The position numbers and the translations under genes were made by a program. Positions 8,537-16,058 of a stretch of 35,435 nt of DNA are shown in pieces (the first letter of the stretch is position 1; the number at the start of each line of letters is the position of its first letter). Source of the stretch: Verrucomicrobiota bacterium (lineage in GTDB: Bacteria > Verrucomicrobiota > Verrucomicrobiia > Chthoniobacterales > Chthoniobacteraceae); NCBI GenBank assembly GCA_009885995.1, contig VFJQ01000010.1, positions 1-35,435 on the forward strand, given 5' to 3'. The notes beneath the pieces are model-generated. The model saw only the letters and a program-made list of their open reading frames with translations, was not told the DNA's origin and searched no databases.

Positions 8537-9997
8537 TCAGGGCTTGGGTTCCGCTGGCTTCGGCTCAGGCGTCGGTTTGTCAGCAGCCGCGCCGTGCTTG
8601 TGGCCAGCCCCGGGGGCTTGGCCGTGTTCATAGAACAGGCTCGGCAGACCGCTGATTTGAAACTGCGAATCGAGGAGGAAATTCCCGCGCATCGCGACGC
8701 GATCGCCTTCCTTCAAGCCATCGAACACCGGGTAGAAATCACCGGCGCGCGAGCCGAGCTTGAGAGTGGCGGGAAGGTATTTGCCCGGCGCGCTTTCGAC
8801 GTAGGCGATCTTGCGGATGCCGCTGTCGAGCACGGCGGTTGCGGGCACCGCAAGCACCAGTTCGTCTTCGGGCTTTGGTGCCGTCGTGACGAGCGGGATT
8901 TGCGTCAGCGCCATTTTGCAAACCGGGCACGGTCCATCTTTCGCCTCCAGCACTTGCGGATGCATGAGGCACGTCCACTTGCCCTCGACGCCCGTCAGCG
9001 CAAGCTGGCCGTTGGCGAGCAATCCGGCGCGGATCGTGGCGCTGACAAACATGCCGGGCTTCAGCCGCCTGTCCTTGTTCGCGATGTTCACCAGCACTTT
9101 CACCGTGCGCGATTCGTCGGTGAGCACGGCGTTGATGAACCAGACACGGCCCGTGAACGTCTCGCTGGGATAAGCCTCTGTCGTGATCTCCGCCGTCTGT
9201 CCGTAGCGGACCGAAGCCAGTTCGTATTCGTAGATGTCGAGATAGACCCAGACGGAATCGAGGTTCGCGAGCTTGTAGAGCACGTCGCCGGCTTTCACGG
9301 CGCTTTTCTGCACCACCATCTTTTCCGTGACCGTGCCATTGATCGGGGAGGAAAGCGTAACGCGATCCTGCGGTTTGCGCGTGCGGAGGACCTCGTCGAT
9401 TTGCTCGTCCGTCAGCTCCCAGCGGCGAAGCTTCTTCCGCACGAGCTCAATGATGTCGCTCCGCGGCGGATTCATCAGCAACTCCCCCTGCGCGACGAGC
9501 AACTCGGGGCTGTAGATCTCGACGAGATGATCGCCGGCCTTCACCTCGACACCGGTGTAGTCGATGAATAGGCGCTCGATATAGCCATCCACGCGCGCGG
9601 TGATCGTCGAGAGCGCGGACTCGTTGTATTGCACCTTGCCGACGGCGCGGATTTCGCGGCTGAGCTTGCGACGCTCGACCGGCGCGGTCTCGACGCTGGC
9701 CATCGCGCGGGCGTGATCGGAAAGTTCAAGCATCGGCTCACCTCCCGTCGCAGTGTCCGTGCTCTTCTTCGACATCGCCGCGGGCACGAGCGGCATCGAA
9801 CAGATCGGACACTTGCCCGGCTTCGGAAGACGCACTTGCGGGTGCATCGAGCAGGTCCAGACATTGGTTCCGGTCGCTGGTGCAGCCGTGTCGGAGGATG
9901 AGCGGAACTGCGCGGCGATCAGCGCCAGTGCGGCGCCAGCGACGACCGCGACGCCGACGCGGAGGAATGTCTTCTTACGAGATGGAGTCGGGTTCAT
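8537..9997 (-). CDS. cusB: CusB-type periplasmic membrane-fusion protein with two heavy-metal-binding motifs
   Basis: The product has 486 residues. It is the periplasmic adaptor that joins the CusA pump to an outer-membrane channel and can pass metal to the pump. An N-terminal membrane anchor (about 11-30) is followed by a YHS-like heavy-metal-binding motif, WTCSMHPQVRLPKPGKCPIC (residues 47-66). Then come the barrel-sandwich and hairpin region (about 100-230) and the beta-barrel. A second motif of the same kind, WTCLMHPQV...GPCPVCKMAL, lies near residues 340-365 ahead of the C-terminal membrane-proximal domain. The tail is rich in His, Pro and Lys. The start overlaps the stop of a small upstream open stretch as ATGA. 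The partner cusA lies beyond the HicBA insert. A duplicated metal motif is uncommon and may raise the number of Cu(I) sites. Confidence 0.93.
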   Translation of the reverse strand: MNPTPSRKKTFLRVGVAVVAGAALALIAAQFRSSSDTAAPATGTNVWTCSMHPQVRLPKPGKCPICSMPLVPAAMSKKSTDTATGGEPMLELSDHARAMASVETAPVERRKLSREIRAVGKVQYNESALSTITARVDGYIERLFIDYTGVEVKAGDHLVEIYSPELLVAQGELLMNPPRSDIIELVRKKLRRWELTDEQIDEVLRTRKPQDRVTLSSPINGTVTEKMVVQKSAVKAGDVLYKLANLDSVWVYLDIYEYELASVRYGQTAEITTEAYPSETFTGRVWFINAVLTDESRTVKVLVNIANKDRRLKPGMFVSATIRAGLLANGQLALTGVEGKWTCLMHPQVLEAKDGPCPVCKMALTQIPLVTTAPKPEDELVLAVPATAVLDSGIRKIAYVESAPGKYLPATLKLGSRAGDFYPVFDGLKEGDRVAMRGNFLLDSQFQISGLPSLFYEHGQAPGAGHKHGAAADKPTPEPKPAEPKP

Positions 9998-10188
9998 GGC
10001 TGCTTCCTTTTCGAGCGCGATGGGAGGGCTTTGGCCGAGGCCGTCTTCACCGGATCACCGCCAACGATCGCCTCCAACGAGAAGACGCTGCCTTTCGGTG
10101 TTTTCAACTCGACCATGACGGAAGAGCCACCCAGCGCAGGTAGCGTCAGGCGGCTCCGCCATGAGTTCGGATTCCAGAGAACGCTGAA
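9994..10188 (-). pseudogene. Open coding-like stretch between the Cys-rich protein gene and cusB
   Basis: Directly after the TAG stop of the Cys-rich protein gene (10189-10191) the same frame stays open for 64 codons and ends in a TGA that overlaps the cusB ATG as ATGA. The translation contains SSVMVELKTPKGSVFSLEA and a basic tail. Its only ATG, at 10116, would give a 40-residue peptide. Two readings are possible: a short translated leader coupled to cusB, or the remnant of a gene or C-terminal extension cut by the TAG. I recognise no family. Confidence 0.3.
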
Positions 10189-10551
10189 CTACTTGTGAGC
10201 CGCGCAGACGCGCGCCGACATTTCCTTGCCGGTCTTCTCGTCCACGCAAGCGATCACGCCGACCTTGGGAGTCTTCCCACTGCCGGATTCCTTGTAGGTG
10301 ACCTTCATTTTGCATTCAGGGCAGGTGTGACTCTCCGCATGGGATTTGTCGTCGCCCACCTTGGAAACTGAGATGGTCCCGCAGTGCGGGCATTCGTGTG
10401 CGACTGGAGTGCCCGGCTTGAGCGCGCTGAGTGCCTGTTTGGAGCTGATCGGCCGGAACACTTGTGGACCGGGGCCGGCGAATGCCGCCAGGTTCATTGC
10501 CGCTACGGCTGCGCCGAGCAACAGAGTGAGTTTGAGTGATTTCATGTTCAT
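10189..10551 (-). CDS. Secreted Cys-rich protein, likely periplasmic metal-binding component of the cus cluster
   Basis: The product has 120 residues from the ATG at 10551; a second ATG at 10545 is equally usable and both keep the signal peptide MKSLKLTLLLGAAVAAMNLAAFA. A longer frame to 10650 would bury the signal peptide and is rejected. The mature protein carries two zinc-ribbon-like Cys pairs (CPHC and CPEC), a further Cys in IACVDEKTGKEM and a Cys-His tip (VCAAHK). This fits binding of a soft or transition metal in the periplasm. It is the first gene of the minus-strand cus set and diverges from the MoxR gene across 135 nt. A role as metal buffer or chaperone for CusAB is inferred; no named family is certain. 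Confidence 0.7.
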   Translation of the reverse strand: MNMKSLKLTLLLGAAVAAMNLAAFAGPGPQVFRPISSKQALSALKPGTPVAHECPHCGTISVSKVGDDKSHAESHTCPECKMKVTYKESGSGKTPKVGVIACVDEKTGKEMSARVCAAHK

Positions 10552-10686
10552 GTTTCGTGTTTGGATTTGTGGTGTGACGTATCGGTATCGGGGCTCATCC
10601 ATCGCCTGGTCGTAGGCAATTCGCGGCGGGGCCATGTTCCGCTTGCGCATCGCGCTCTTTCCGCTGTCCTACGCCGCACCTCCTCC

Positions 10687-11676
10687 ATGTCAGCCACTCT
10701 CGAAGAAACGAATGAACGCGTGCGGCAAGCTTCAGCCTGGGTCACGCGGTTGCGCGAGACGGTCGGGCAAGTCGTCGTCGGCCAGCAGGCACTGATCGAC
10801 CGGTTGCTCGTCGGTCTTCTCGCCAATGGCCACGTGCTGCTCGAAGGCGTGCCGGGGCTCGCGAAGACGCTCTCGGTCCGCACGCTCGCCGCAGCGATCC
10901 ACGCGAGCTTTTCGCGCATCCAGTTCACGCCGGACCTGTTGCCCGCGGACATCACCGGCACGCTGATCTACAACCCGAGCGACGGAAAGTATCACGCAAC
11001 CAAGGGGCCGATCTTCGCGAACATCGTGCTGGCCGATGAGATCAACCGCGCGCCCGCGAAGGTGCAGAGCGCGCTGCTCGAGGCGATGCAGGAGCGGCAG
11101 GTCACGCTCGGCGGCGAAGCCAATCCGCTCCCCTCGCCTTTCCTCGTGCTCGCGACGGAAAACCCGATCGACCAGGAAGGCACGTATCCCCTGCCCGAGG
11201 CGCAGGTCGATCGCTTCATGCTCAAGGTGATCATCGGCTACCCGACCTTCGAGGAAGAACGCCGCATCCTCGACACGATGGCCTTCACGAAGCCGAAGAT
11301 GGACGTGGAGCGCGTGATCGAGCTCGATGAAATCCTGCACGCGCGCGCCGTCGTCGATTCGATCCACGTCGATGAAAAGATCCGCGACTACATCGTCCAC
11401 ATCGTCTTCGCGACGCGCGACCCGGCGAAGTATGGCCTCGATATCGCGCGGCTCATCGAGTTCGGTGCCAGCCCACGCGCGACGATCAATCTCACGCTCG
11501 CCGCGAAGGCGTGGGCGCTCCTGAATGGCCGCAGCTACGTGATCCCGGATGACGTGAAGGCCATCGGCCCCGACGTGCTGCGGCACCGCATCATCCCGAG
11601 CTACGAAGCCGAGGCGCAGGGGAAGACGACCGACCAGCTCGTGCGCACGGTTTTCGACCACGTCCCGGTGCCGTAG
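10687..11676 (+). CDS. MoxR-family AAA+ ATPase
   Basis: The product has 329 residues from the ATG at 10687. MoxR ATPases are chaperone-like AAA+ proteins that work with VWA-domain partners, often in maturation of protein complexes or envelope stress. Walker A is GVPGLAKT (54-61), Walker B IVLADEIN (113-120), and a sensor-1-like LATENP follows. The C-terminal lid contains the typical FGASPRATINL segment. It is the first gene of an eight-gene operon, and the DUF58 gene starts 3 nt after its stop codon. Earlier in-frame starts lie in the 135-nt divergent spacer shared with the cus set and lack family similarity. Confidence 0.94.
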   Translation: MSATLEETNERVRQASAWVTRLRETVGQVVVGQQALIDRLLVGLLANGHVLLEGVPGLAKTLSVRTLAAAIHASFSRIQFTPDLLPADITGTLIYNPSDGKYHATKGPIFANIVLADEINRAPAKVQSALLEAMQERQVTLGGEANPLPSPFLVLATENPIDQEGTYPLPEAQVDRFMLKVIIGYPTFEEERRILDTMAFTKPKMDVERVIELDEILHARAVVDSIHVDEKIRDYIVHIVFATRDPAKYGLDIARLIEFGASPRATINLTLAAKAWALLNGRSYVIPDDVKAIGPDVLRHRIIPSYEAEAQGKTTDQLVRTVFDHVPVP

Positions 11677-11679
11677 CCG

Positions 11680-12579
11680 ATGGCGGACACTGCCGATCTG
11701 CTCAGCCGCGTGCGGCGAGTCGAAATCAAAACGCGCCGCGTGGTGAACGACATGATGGTCGGCGCCTACCACTCGCAGTTCAAAGGGCGCGGGCTCGATT
11801 TCGAGGAGCTGCGCGAATACATCCCGGGCGACGACGTGCGCACGATCGACTGGAACGTGACCGCGCGGATGCGGCGCCCCTTCGTGAAGAACTACCGCGA
11901 GGAACGCGAGTTGACGACGTGGCTCGTGTTCGATGTATCCGCATCGGGGGATTTCGGCTCGCAGCGCATGACCAAGCGCGAGTTCGCCGCCGAGGTCGCC
12001 GCCACGCTCGCGGTCTCCGCGCTGAAGAACGGCGACAAAGTCGGCCTCGTGCTGTTCAGCACCGAAGCGGAACTCGTGATCAAGCCGAAGAAAGGCCGGC
12101 GTCACTTGCTGCGCGTCATTCGCGAACTGCTCGCCTTCGAGCCGAAGCACCGCGGCACCGACATCCAGGGCGCGCTCGGCTTTCTCAACCACGTCGCGAA
12201 GCGCCGCGCCATTGTCTTCCTCGTCACGGATTTTCTCCACAGCTCGAAACGCTCCGCGCAGGGGCGCGACCTCTTCGACGAGATCGGCCAGACGAACATG
12301 CGGCACGATCTCGTAGCCATGCACCTCCACGACCCGCGCGAGACCGAGTTGCCGAATGCAGGCGTCATCACCCTGCAAGACGCCGAGACCGGCGCGATCT
12401 ACACACTCGACGCCGCGCGGCCCGCGCTGCGCGCCGCCTACGCTCGCGAGGCCGACGCTCGGCTGGGCAACCTCGACCGCTCGCTCGCCGAGTGCGGCGT
12501 GGACACGCTGCGCCTGTGCGCGGGAGAAGACTTCGCGCCGCGGCTCCAGCGCTTTTTCGAGCAACGCCGCCGCCGATGA
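11680..12579 (+). CDS. DUF58-domain protein (VWA-like partner of MoxR)
   Basis: The product has 299 residues and is cytoplasmic, with no signal peptide or membrane span. The N-terminal third has the DUF58 hallmark: FKGRGLDFEELREYIPGDD, then RTIDWNVTARMRRPFVKNY. The central part (about 85-230) resembles a VWA Rossmann fold with DVSASGDFG in place of a perfect MIDAS. DUF58 genes almost always follow moxR and are thought to be clients or adaptors of the ATPase. It starts 3 nt after the MoxR stop codon and overlaps the next gene by ATGA. Confidence 0.92.
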   Translation: MADTADLLSRVRRVEIKTRRVVNDMMVGAYHSQFKGRGLDFEELREYIPGDDVRTIDWNVTARMRRPFVKNYREERELTTWLVFDVSASGDFGSQRMTKREFAAEVAATLAVSALKNGDKVGLVLFSTEAELVIKPKKGRRHLLRVIRELLAFEPKHRGTDIQGALGFLNHVAKRRAIVFLVTDFLHSSKRSAQGRDLFDEIGQTNMRHDLVAMHLHDPRETELPNAGVITLQDAETGAIYTLDAARPALRAAYAREADARLGNLDRSLAECGVDTLRLCAGEDFAPRLQRFFEQRRRR

Positions 12580-13112
12580 CCTACCTCGCCGCGATCAAGA
12601 AGGCCGAGGGGCCGATCCCCGATCTGCGGCCGCCGAAGGGCCACATCGCGATCGATGTTCCGGAGAGCGTCATACTCAACGGCGCGCTGATCTTCGCCTT
12701 CGCCGTGCTGATCATCGGTCGCGTCATCCACGCGCGACGACCACCGCCACCGAAGGTGATCGAACCGCCGATCGTGCTCGCCCGCCGCGCGCTCGATGCC
12801 GTGGGCGGACCAACGATCATTTCGGACTGCGAGCAAATCGTTCGCCGCTACTTGTTCAACGCCTTCGGCCTCGGCCCGGAGGGCGCGACTACCAGCGAGC
12901 TGTGCACCGCGTTCGCCGCTCATCCGCTCGCCGACGCGGACACGCTCACTGTGCTCGACGTCTACCTTGCCGAGAGCGACCTCGCGCGTTTCACCCCACA
13001 CGAAGCACCGCAACTCGCGGCGACGTGCGCGGATCGCGCTCGCTCGCTCGTCGAGCAACTCGAAGCCCGTCGCGTCGCCGCCGAGCCGCCACCGCTCACC
13101 GTCGCCACGTGA
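12576..13112 (+). CDS. DUF4381-like membrane protein of the Bat operon
   Basis: The product has 178 residues. One transmembrane helix (about 29-50, VILNGALIFAFAVLIIGRVI) follows a short N-terminal segment. The rest is a soluble helical domain rich in Ala and Arg. The size, single anchor and position between DUF58 and the first VWA gene match the DUF4381 proteins of Bat-type operons; sequence conservation in that family is weak, so the assignment rests mainly on synteny. The start codon overlaps the DUF58 stop as ATGA, and its own stop overlaps the GTG of the next gene, so translation is coupled on both sides. Confidence 0.7.
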   Translation: MTYLAAIKKAEGPIPDLRPPKGHIAIDVPESVILNGALIFAFAVLIIGRVIHARRPPPPKVIEPPIVLARRALDAVGGPTIISDCEQIVRRYLFNAFGLGPEGATTSELCTAFAAHPLADADTLTVLDVYLAESDLARFTPHEAPQLAATCADRARSLVEQLEARRVAAEPPPLTVAT

Positions 13113-14152
13113 GCACGTCCTTCGAGTTTCAATACCCGTGGCTGCTCGCGCTCCTCGCGCTCCTGCCGCTCTACGCCTTCTTGCGCGGGCGCATCGGGGC
13201 GGACGCGGCGCTCGCGTTTTCGAGCACGGAATTGATCGAAAGGCTCGGCTCGGTCGTGCGGTCGGCGAGCGGGCGACTCCTCTTTTTCCTCCGCCTCGCG
13301 GTGCTCGCGCTCGCCATCGTCGCGCTCGCGGGACCGCGGCGCGTGAATGACCAAACCGAGACGCAATCCAGCGGCGTGGACATCTTGCTCGTGTATGACT
13401 TGTCGTGGTCGATGATGGCGCTCGACATGAGCGGCGAAGGCGAACGCGCCACGCGCTTCGATGTCGCGCAGCACGTGTTGCGGGACTTCATCGCGCGCCG
13501 GCCGGCGGATCGCATCGGGCTCGTGTGCTTCAGCGGTGTGCCGTATTTCGTCAGCCCACTCACGCTGAATCACGACTGGATCCGCGCGAACCTCGACCGG
13601 CTGCACATCGGCATCATCCGCGAACTCGGCACCGCCATCGGCGACGCGACGGCGATGGGCGTGAAGCGGATCGCCAGCGTGAAGGACAGCAAGAGCCGGA
13701 TCGTCATCCTGCTCACCGATGGCGATAACAACAAAGGCGAGCTCGATCCCATCCCCGCCGCCGAGGTCGCCCGTGCGATGAAAGCGCGGCTCTACACGAT
13801 CGGCATCGGCAAGGACGCACCCACGCCGCTACCCTCCTTCGACACCGCAACAGGCAAGCTGCGGCTCGACGGCTTCGGCCAGCCGATGATGACCTCGACG
13901 ATCCTCCAGCCGGCCAACTACGGCGTGCTCGCGAAGATGGCCGAGATCGCCAACGGCCGCTCCTACACCGCGACGAACCGGCAGGAACTCGAGAGCATCT
14001 ACGACGACATCGACCGGCTCGAGCGCACCGAGGTGAAGCTCAAGCATCACCGCACCTACACGCCGCTCTTCGTGTGGCCGCTCGCCGCTGCGTTCCTGCT
14101 GCTGCTCATCGAGGAAGTCCTCGCGCACACACGCTACCGCGGCGTTCCATGA
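13109..14152 (+). CDS. batA: BatA-like VWA-domain membrane protein
   Basis: The product has 347 residues. The start is a GTG at 13109 that overlaps the previous stop as GTGA; the protein then opens with the conserved FQYPWLLALLALLPLYAFLR membrane segment. A second helix (about 58-76) precedes a periplasmic VWA domain with an intact MIDAS (YDLSWSM: Asp97, Ser99, Ser101) and the ILLTDGDNN loop. A C-terminal helix (about 325-342) closes the protein. Bat proteins were linked to aerotolerance in Bacteroides and to stress resistance in other bacteria. Here the role is inferred from the operon. The segment PTPLPSFDTATGKLRLDGFG is typical of BatA. Confidence 0.9.
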   Translation: MSTSFEFQYPWLLALLALLPLYAFLRGRIGADAALAFSSTELIERLGSVVRSASGRLLFFLRLAVLALAIVALAGPRRVNDQTETQSSGVDILLVYDLSWSMMALDMSGEGERATRFDVAQHVLRDFIARRPADRIGLVCFSGVPYFVSPLTLNHDWIRANLDRLHIGIIRELGTAIGDATAMGVKRIASVKDSKSRIVILLTDGDNNKGELDPIPAAEVARAMKARLYTIGIGKDAPTPLPSFDTATGKLRLDGFGQPMMTSTILQPANYGVLAKMAEIANGRSYTATNRQELESIYDDIDRLERTEVKLKHHRTYTPLFVWPLAAAFLLLLIEEVLAHTRYRGVP

Positions 14153-15177
14153 CGATGGACTTCTCCACGCCCCATTTTGAAAACCCCGCGCGCCTGTGGC
14201 TGACCGCGCTCATCATGCTCGGGCTCGGCGGCGTCTTCATCTACGCCGCGATAGCGCGGAAGCGGCAACTCGCCACCTTCGCCGATCCCGCCGTGCTCGA
14301 TCGCCTGCTCGCGACGCTGAGTCCGGTGCGACGCATCGTGAAGCTCGCGCTCGTGCTGCTCGCGGTCGCGTTTCTCGGCCTGGCTTTCGCCCGACCGCAA
14401 TGGGGCGAGGAGCGGGACACGAACGCCGCCGCCGGCGAGGACACGATCTTCGTGCTCGATACCTCGAAGTCGATGCTCTCCACCGACGTGCGGCCAAACC
14501 GGCTCGATCGCGCGAAGCTCGCGATCCAGGACTACCTGCGCCGCCACGCGCGCGGGCGGGTCGGGCTCGTGGTCTTCGCCGGCCAGGCCTTTCTCCAGTG
14601 TCCGCTCACGCTCGACTACGATGCCTTTTCCGACACGCTGCGCTCGGTCGATGTGAACGCGGTGCCCGTCGCCGGTAGCGACCTCTCGCGCGGGCTCGAT
14701 GAAGCGGCGCGCGCGCTGGAGAAGAACGAGGGCCGCCGCCTCATCGTGCTGCTCACCGACGGCGAAGACCTAGCCGGCGCCGGCGTGAAGACCGCCCAGG
14801 AACTCGCGAAGAAGCGCGTGACGATCTACACCGTCGGCGTCGGCACGGAATCCGGCACGACCGTGCAGGTGCCGGTCGATGGCATCCGACTCCAGCCGCT
14901 GCTCGACAGCGACGGGCGGCCCGTCGTAAGCCGGCTCGACGAGAAGACGCTGCACGCCATCGCCGACGCGACCGGCGGGCAATACCAGCTCCTCGGCACG
15001 GTCGGCGACGGCATGGACAAGGTGCGAACCGCCGTATCGGACCTCACCGCCAGCCAGCGCGCGGCGCTGGTCCGCACCCGCGGCATCGACCGTTATCACT
15101 GGCCGCTGGGGATTGCGCTCGTGCTGCTCTTGATCGAACCTCTGCTCCGCGAACGCCGCCGGGCGCGCACCGCATGA
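14149..15177 (+). CDS. batB: BatB-like VWA-domain membrane protein
   Basis: The product has 342 residues; the ATG at 14149 overlaps the batA stop as ATGA. Topology follows BatA: an N-terminal helix (about 15-36), a second helix (about 63-82), a VWA domain and a C-terminal helix (about 322-335). The MIDAS is intact (LDTSKSM: Asp104, Ser106, Ser108), with LLTDGEDLAGAG completing the site. BatA and BatB are thought to form a VWA pair in the membrane served by the MoxR ATPase. The gene overlaps the following TPR gene by ATGA. Confidence 0.9.
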   Translation: MTMDFSTPHFENPARLWLTALIMLGLGGVFIYAAIARKRQLATFADPAVLDRLLATLSPVRRIVKLALVLLAVAFLGLAFARPQWGEERDTNAAAGEDTIFVLDTSKSMLSTDVRPNRLDRAKLAIQDYLRRHARGRVGLVVFAGQAFLQCPLTLDYDAFSDTLRSVDVNAVPVAGSDLSRGLDEAARALEKNEGRRLIVLLTDGEDLAGAGVKTAQELAKKRVTIYTVGVGTESGTTVQVPVDGIRLQPLLDSDGRPVVSRLDEKTLHAIADATGGQYQLLGTVGDGMDKVRTAVSDLTASQRAALVRTRGIDRYHWPLGIALVLLLIEPLLRERRRARTA

Positions 15178-16058
15178 AAACCGCCGCACTCCTGCTTCTC
15201 AGTTGCCTCACCTCTGCCTTCGCCGTGCGCGAAGTCACGCCGCGCGAGGCTTACAACCTCGGCGTCGATGCGCTCAAGAAAGGCTACCTGCGCGAGGCAG
15301 AGAGCTGGCTGCTTCGCTCGACGGCGGCGCAACGCGAATCGCTCCAGCCGCCGGCGCTCTACGATCTCGGCCACGTGCGTTTCCAACAAGGACAGGAACT
15401 CCTCAAGGGAGAGTCGCCGCGCCAGCCACTGATCGATCGCGGCGACACGGCGAATGAAGACGGCATCGACGCCACCATGCGCGCCGGGCGGGCGCTGAAG
15501 ACGGACCAGCTCAACGACATCCTCGAGGCCTACATGCAAGGCCGGCCAGTCCGCAAACAGCTCCGGCTCGCACACGAGGACGTGCAGCGCGCGCTCGATC
15601 TCTATGGCGCCGTGCTCGTGCGCTGGCGGCGCTCGGTCGGCGACTTCCGCAGCTCGGATGAACTCAAATCGAGCGAAGATGCGCAGGTGAATGCGCGGGT
15701 CGTCGAGCGGCACATCGAGGAACTGCTAAAGCACGTGAAGCAACTCGAGCAGCAGAAGTCCCAACTCGGCCAGACGCGCGCGGAGTTGAAGCAGAAGATG
15801 GCCGAGTTGAAGGGCAAAATCCCCGACGAGTTGAAGCAGCCCGGCGAAGGCGAGGAAGACGAAGACGAGGAGGAGCCGGGCCAGCCGAAGCCCGAACCTG
15901 GCATGCAGCGGGCCGGCAATGAAGGCGAGAAGCGCGGCATCACGCCCGAGATCGCGCAGCAGATCCTCGAGGCGCTCGGCCTCAAGGGTGACCGCAAGCT
16001 TCCCATCGGCGGTGATGAGCCGAGCAAACCGCGCGACCGCAAGGGCAAGGACTGGTGA
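15174..16058 (+). CDS. Secreted TPR/coiled-coil protein of the Bat operon (BatC-like)
   Basis: The product has 294 residues. It begins with a Sec signal (MKTAALLLLSCLTSAFA). A TPR-like helical pair (EAYNLGVDALKKGYLREAES) lies near residues 25-45. A long coiled coil spans roughly 182-222 (KHVKQLEQQKSQLGQTRAEL), followed by a strongly acidic linker (GEEDEDEEE) and a Lys/Asp-rich tail. It occupies the place of BatC in other Bat operons, where TPR proteins scaffold BatB. The similarity is architectural rather than strong in sequence. It is coupled by ATGA to batB upstream and by GTGA to batD downstream. Confidence 0.75.
   Translation: MKTAALLLLSCLTSAFAVREVTPREAYNLGVDALKKGYLREAESWLLRSTAAQRESLQPPALYDLGHVRFQQGQELLKGESPRQPLIDRGDTANEDGIDATMRAGRALKTDQLNDILEAYMQGRPVRKQLRLAHEDVQRALDLYGAVLVRWRRSVGDFRSSDELKSSEDAQVNARVVERHIEELLKHVKQLEQQKSQLGQTRAELKQKMAELKGKIPDELKQPGEGEEDEDEEEPGQPKPEPGMQRAGNEGEKRGITPEIAQQILEALGLKGDRKLPIGGDEPSKPRDRKGKDW

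Noticed and set aside
10732..12564. Long minus-strand open frame opposite the MoxR and DUF58 genes
   Set aside because: Antisense shadow of two well-supported genes; no recognisable domain.
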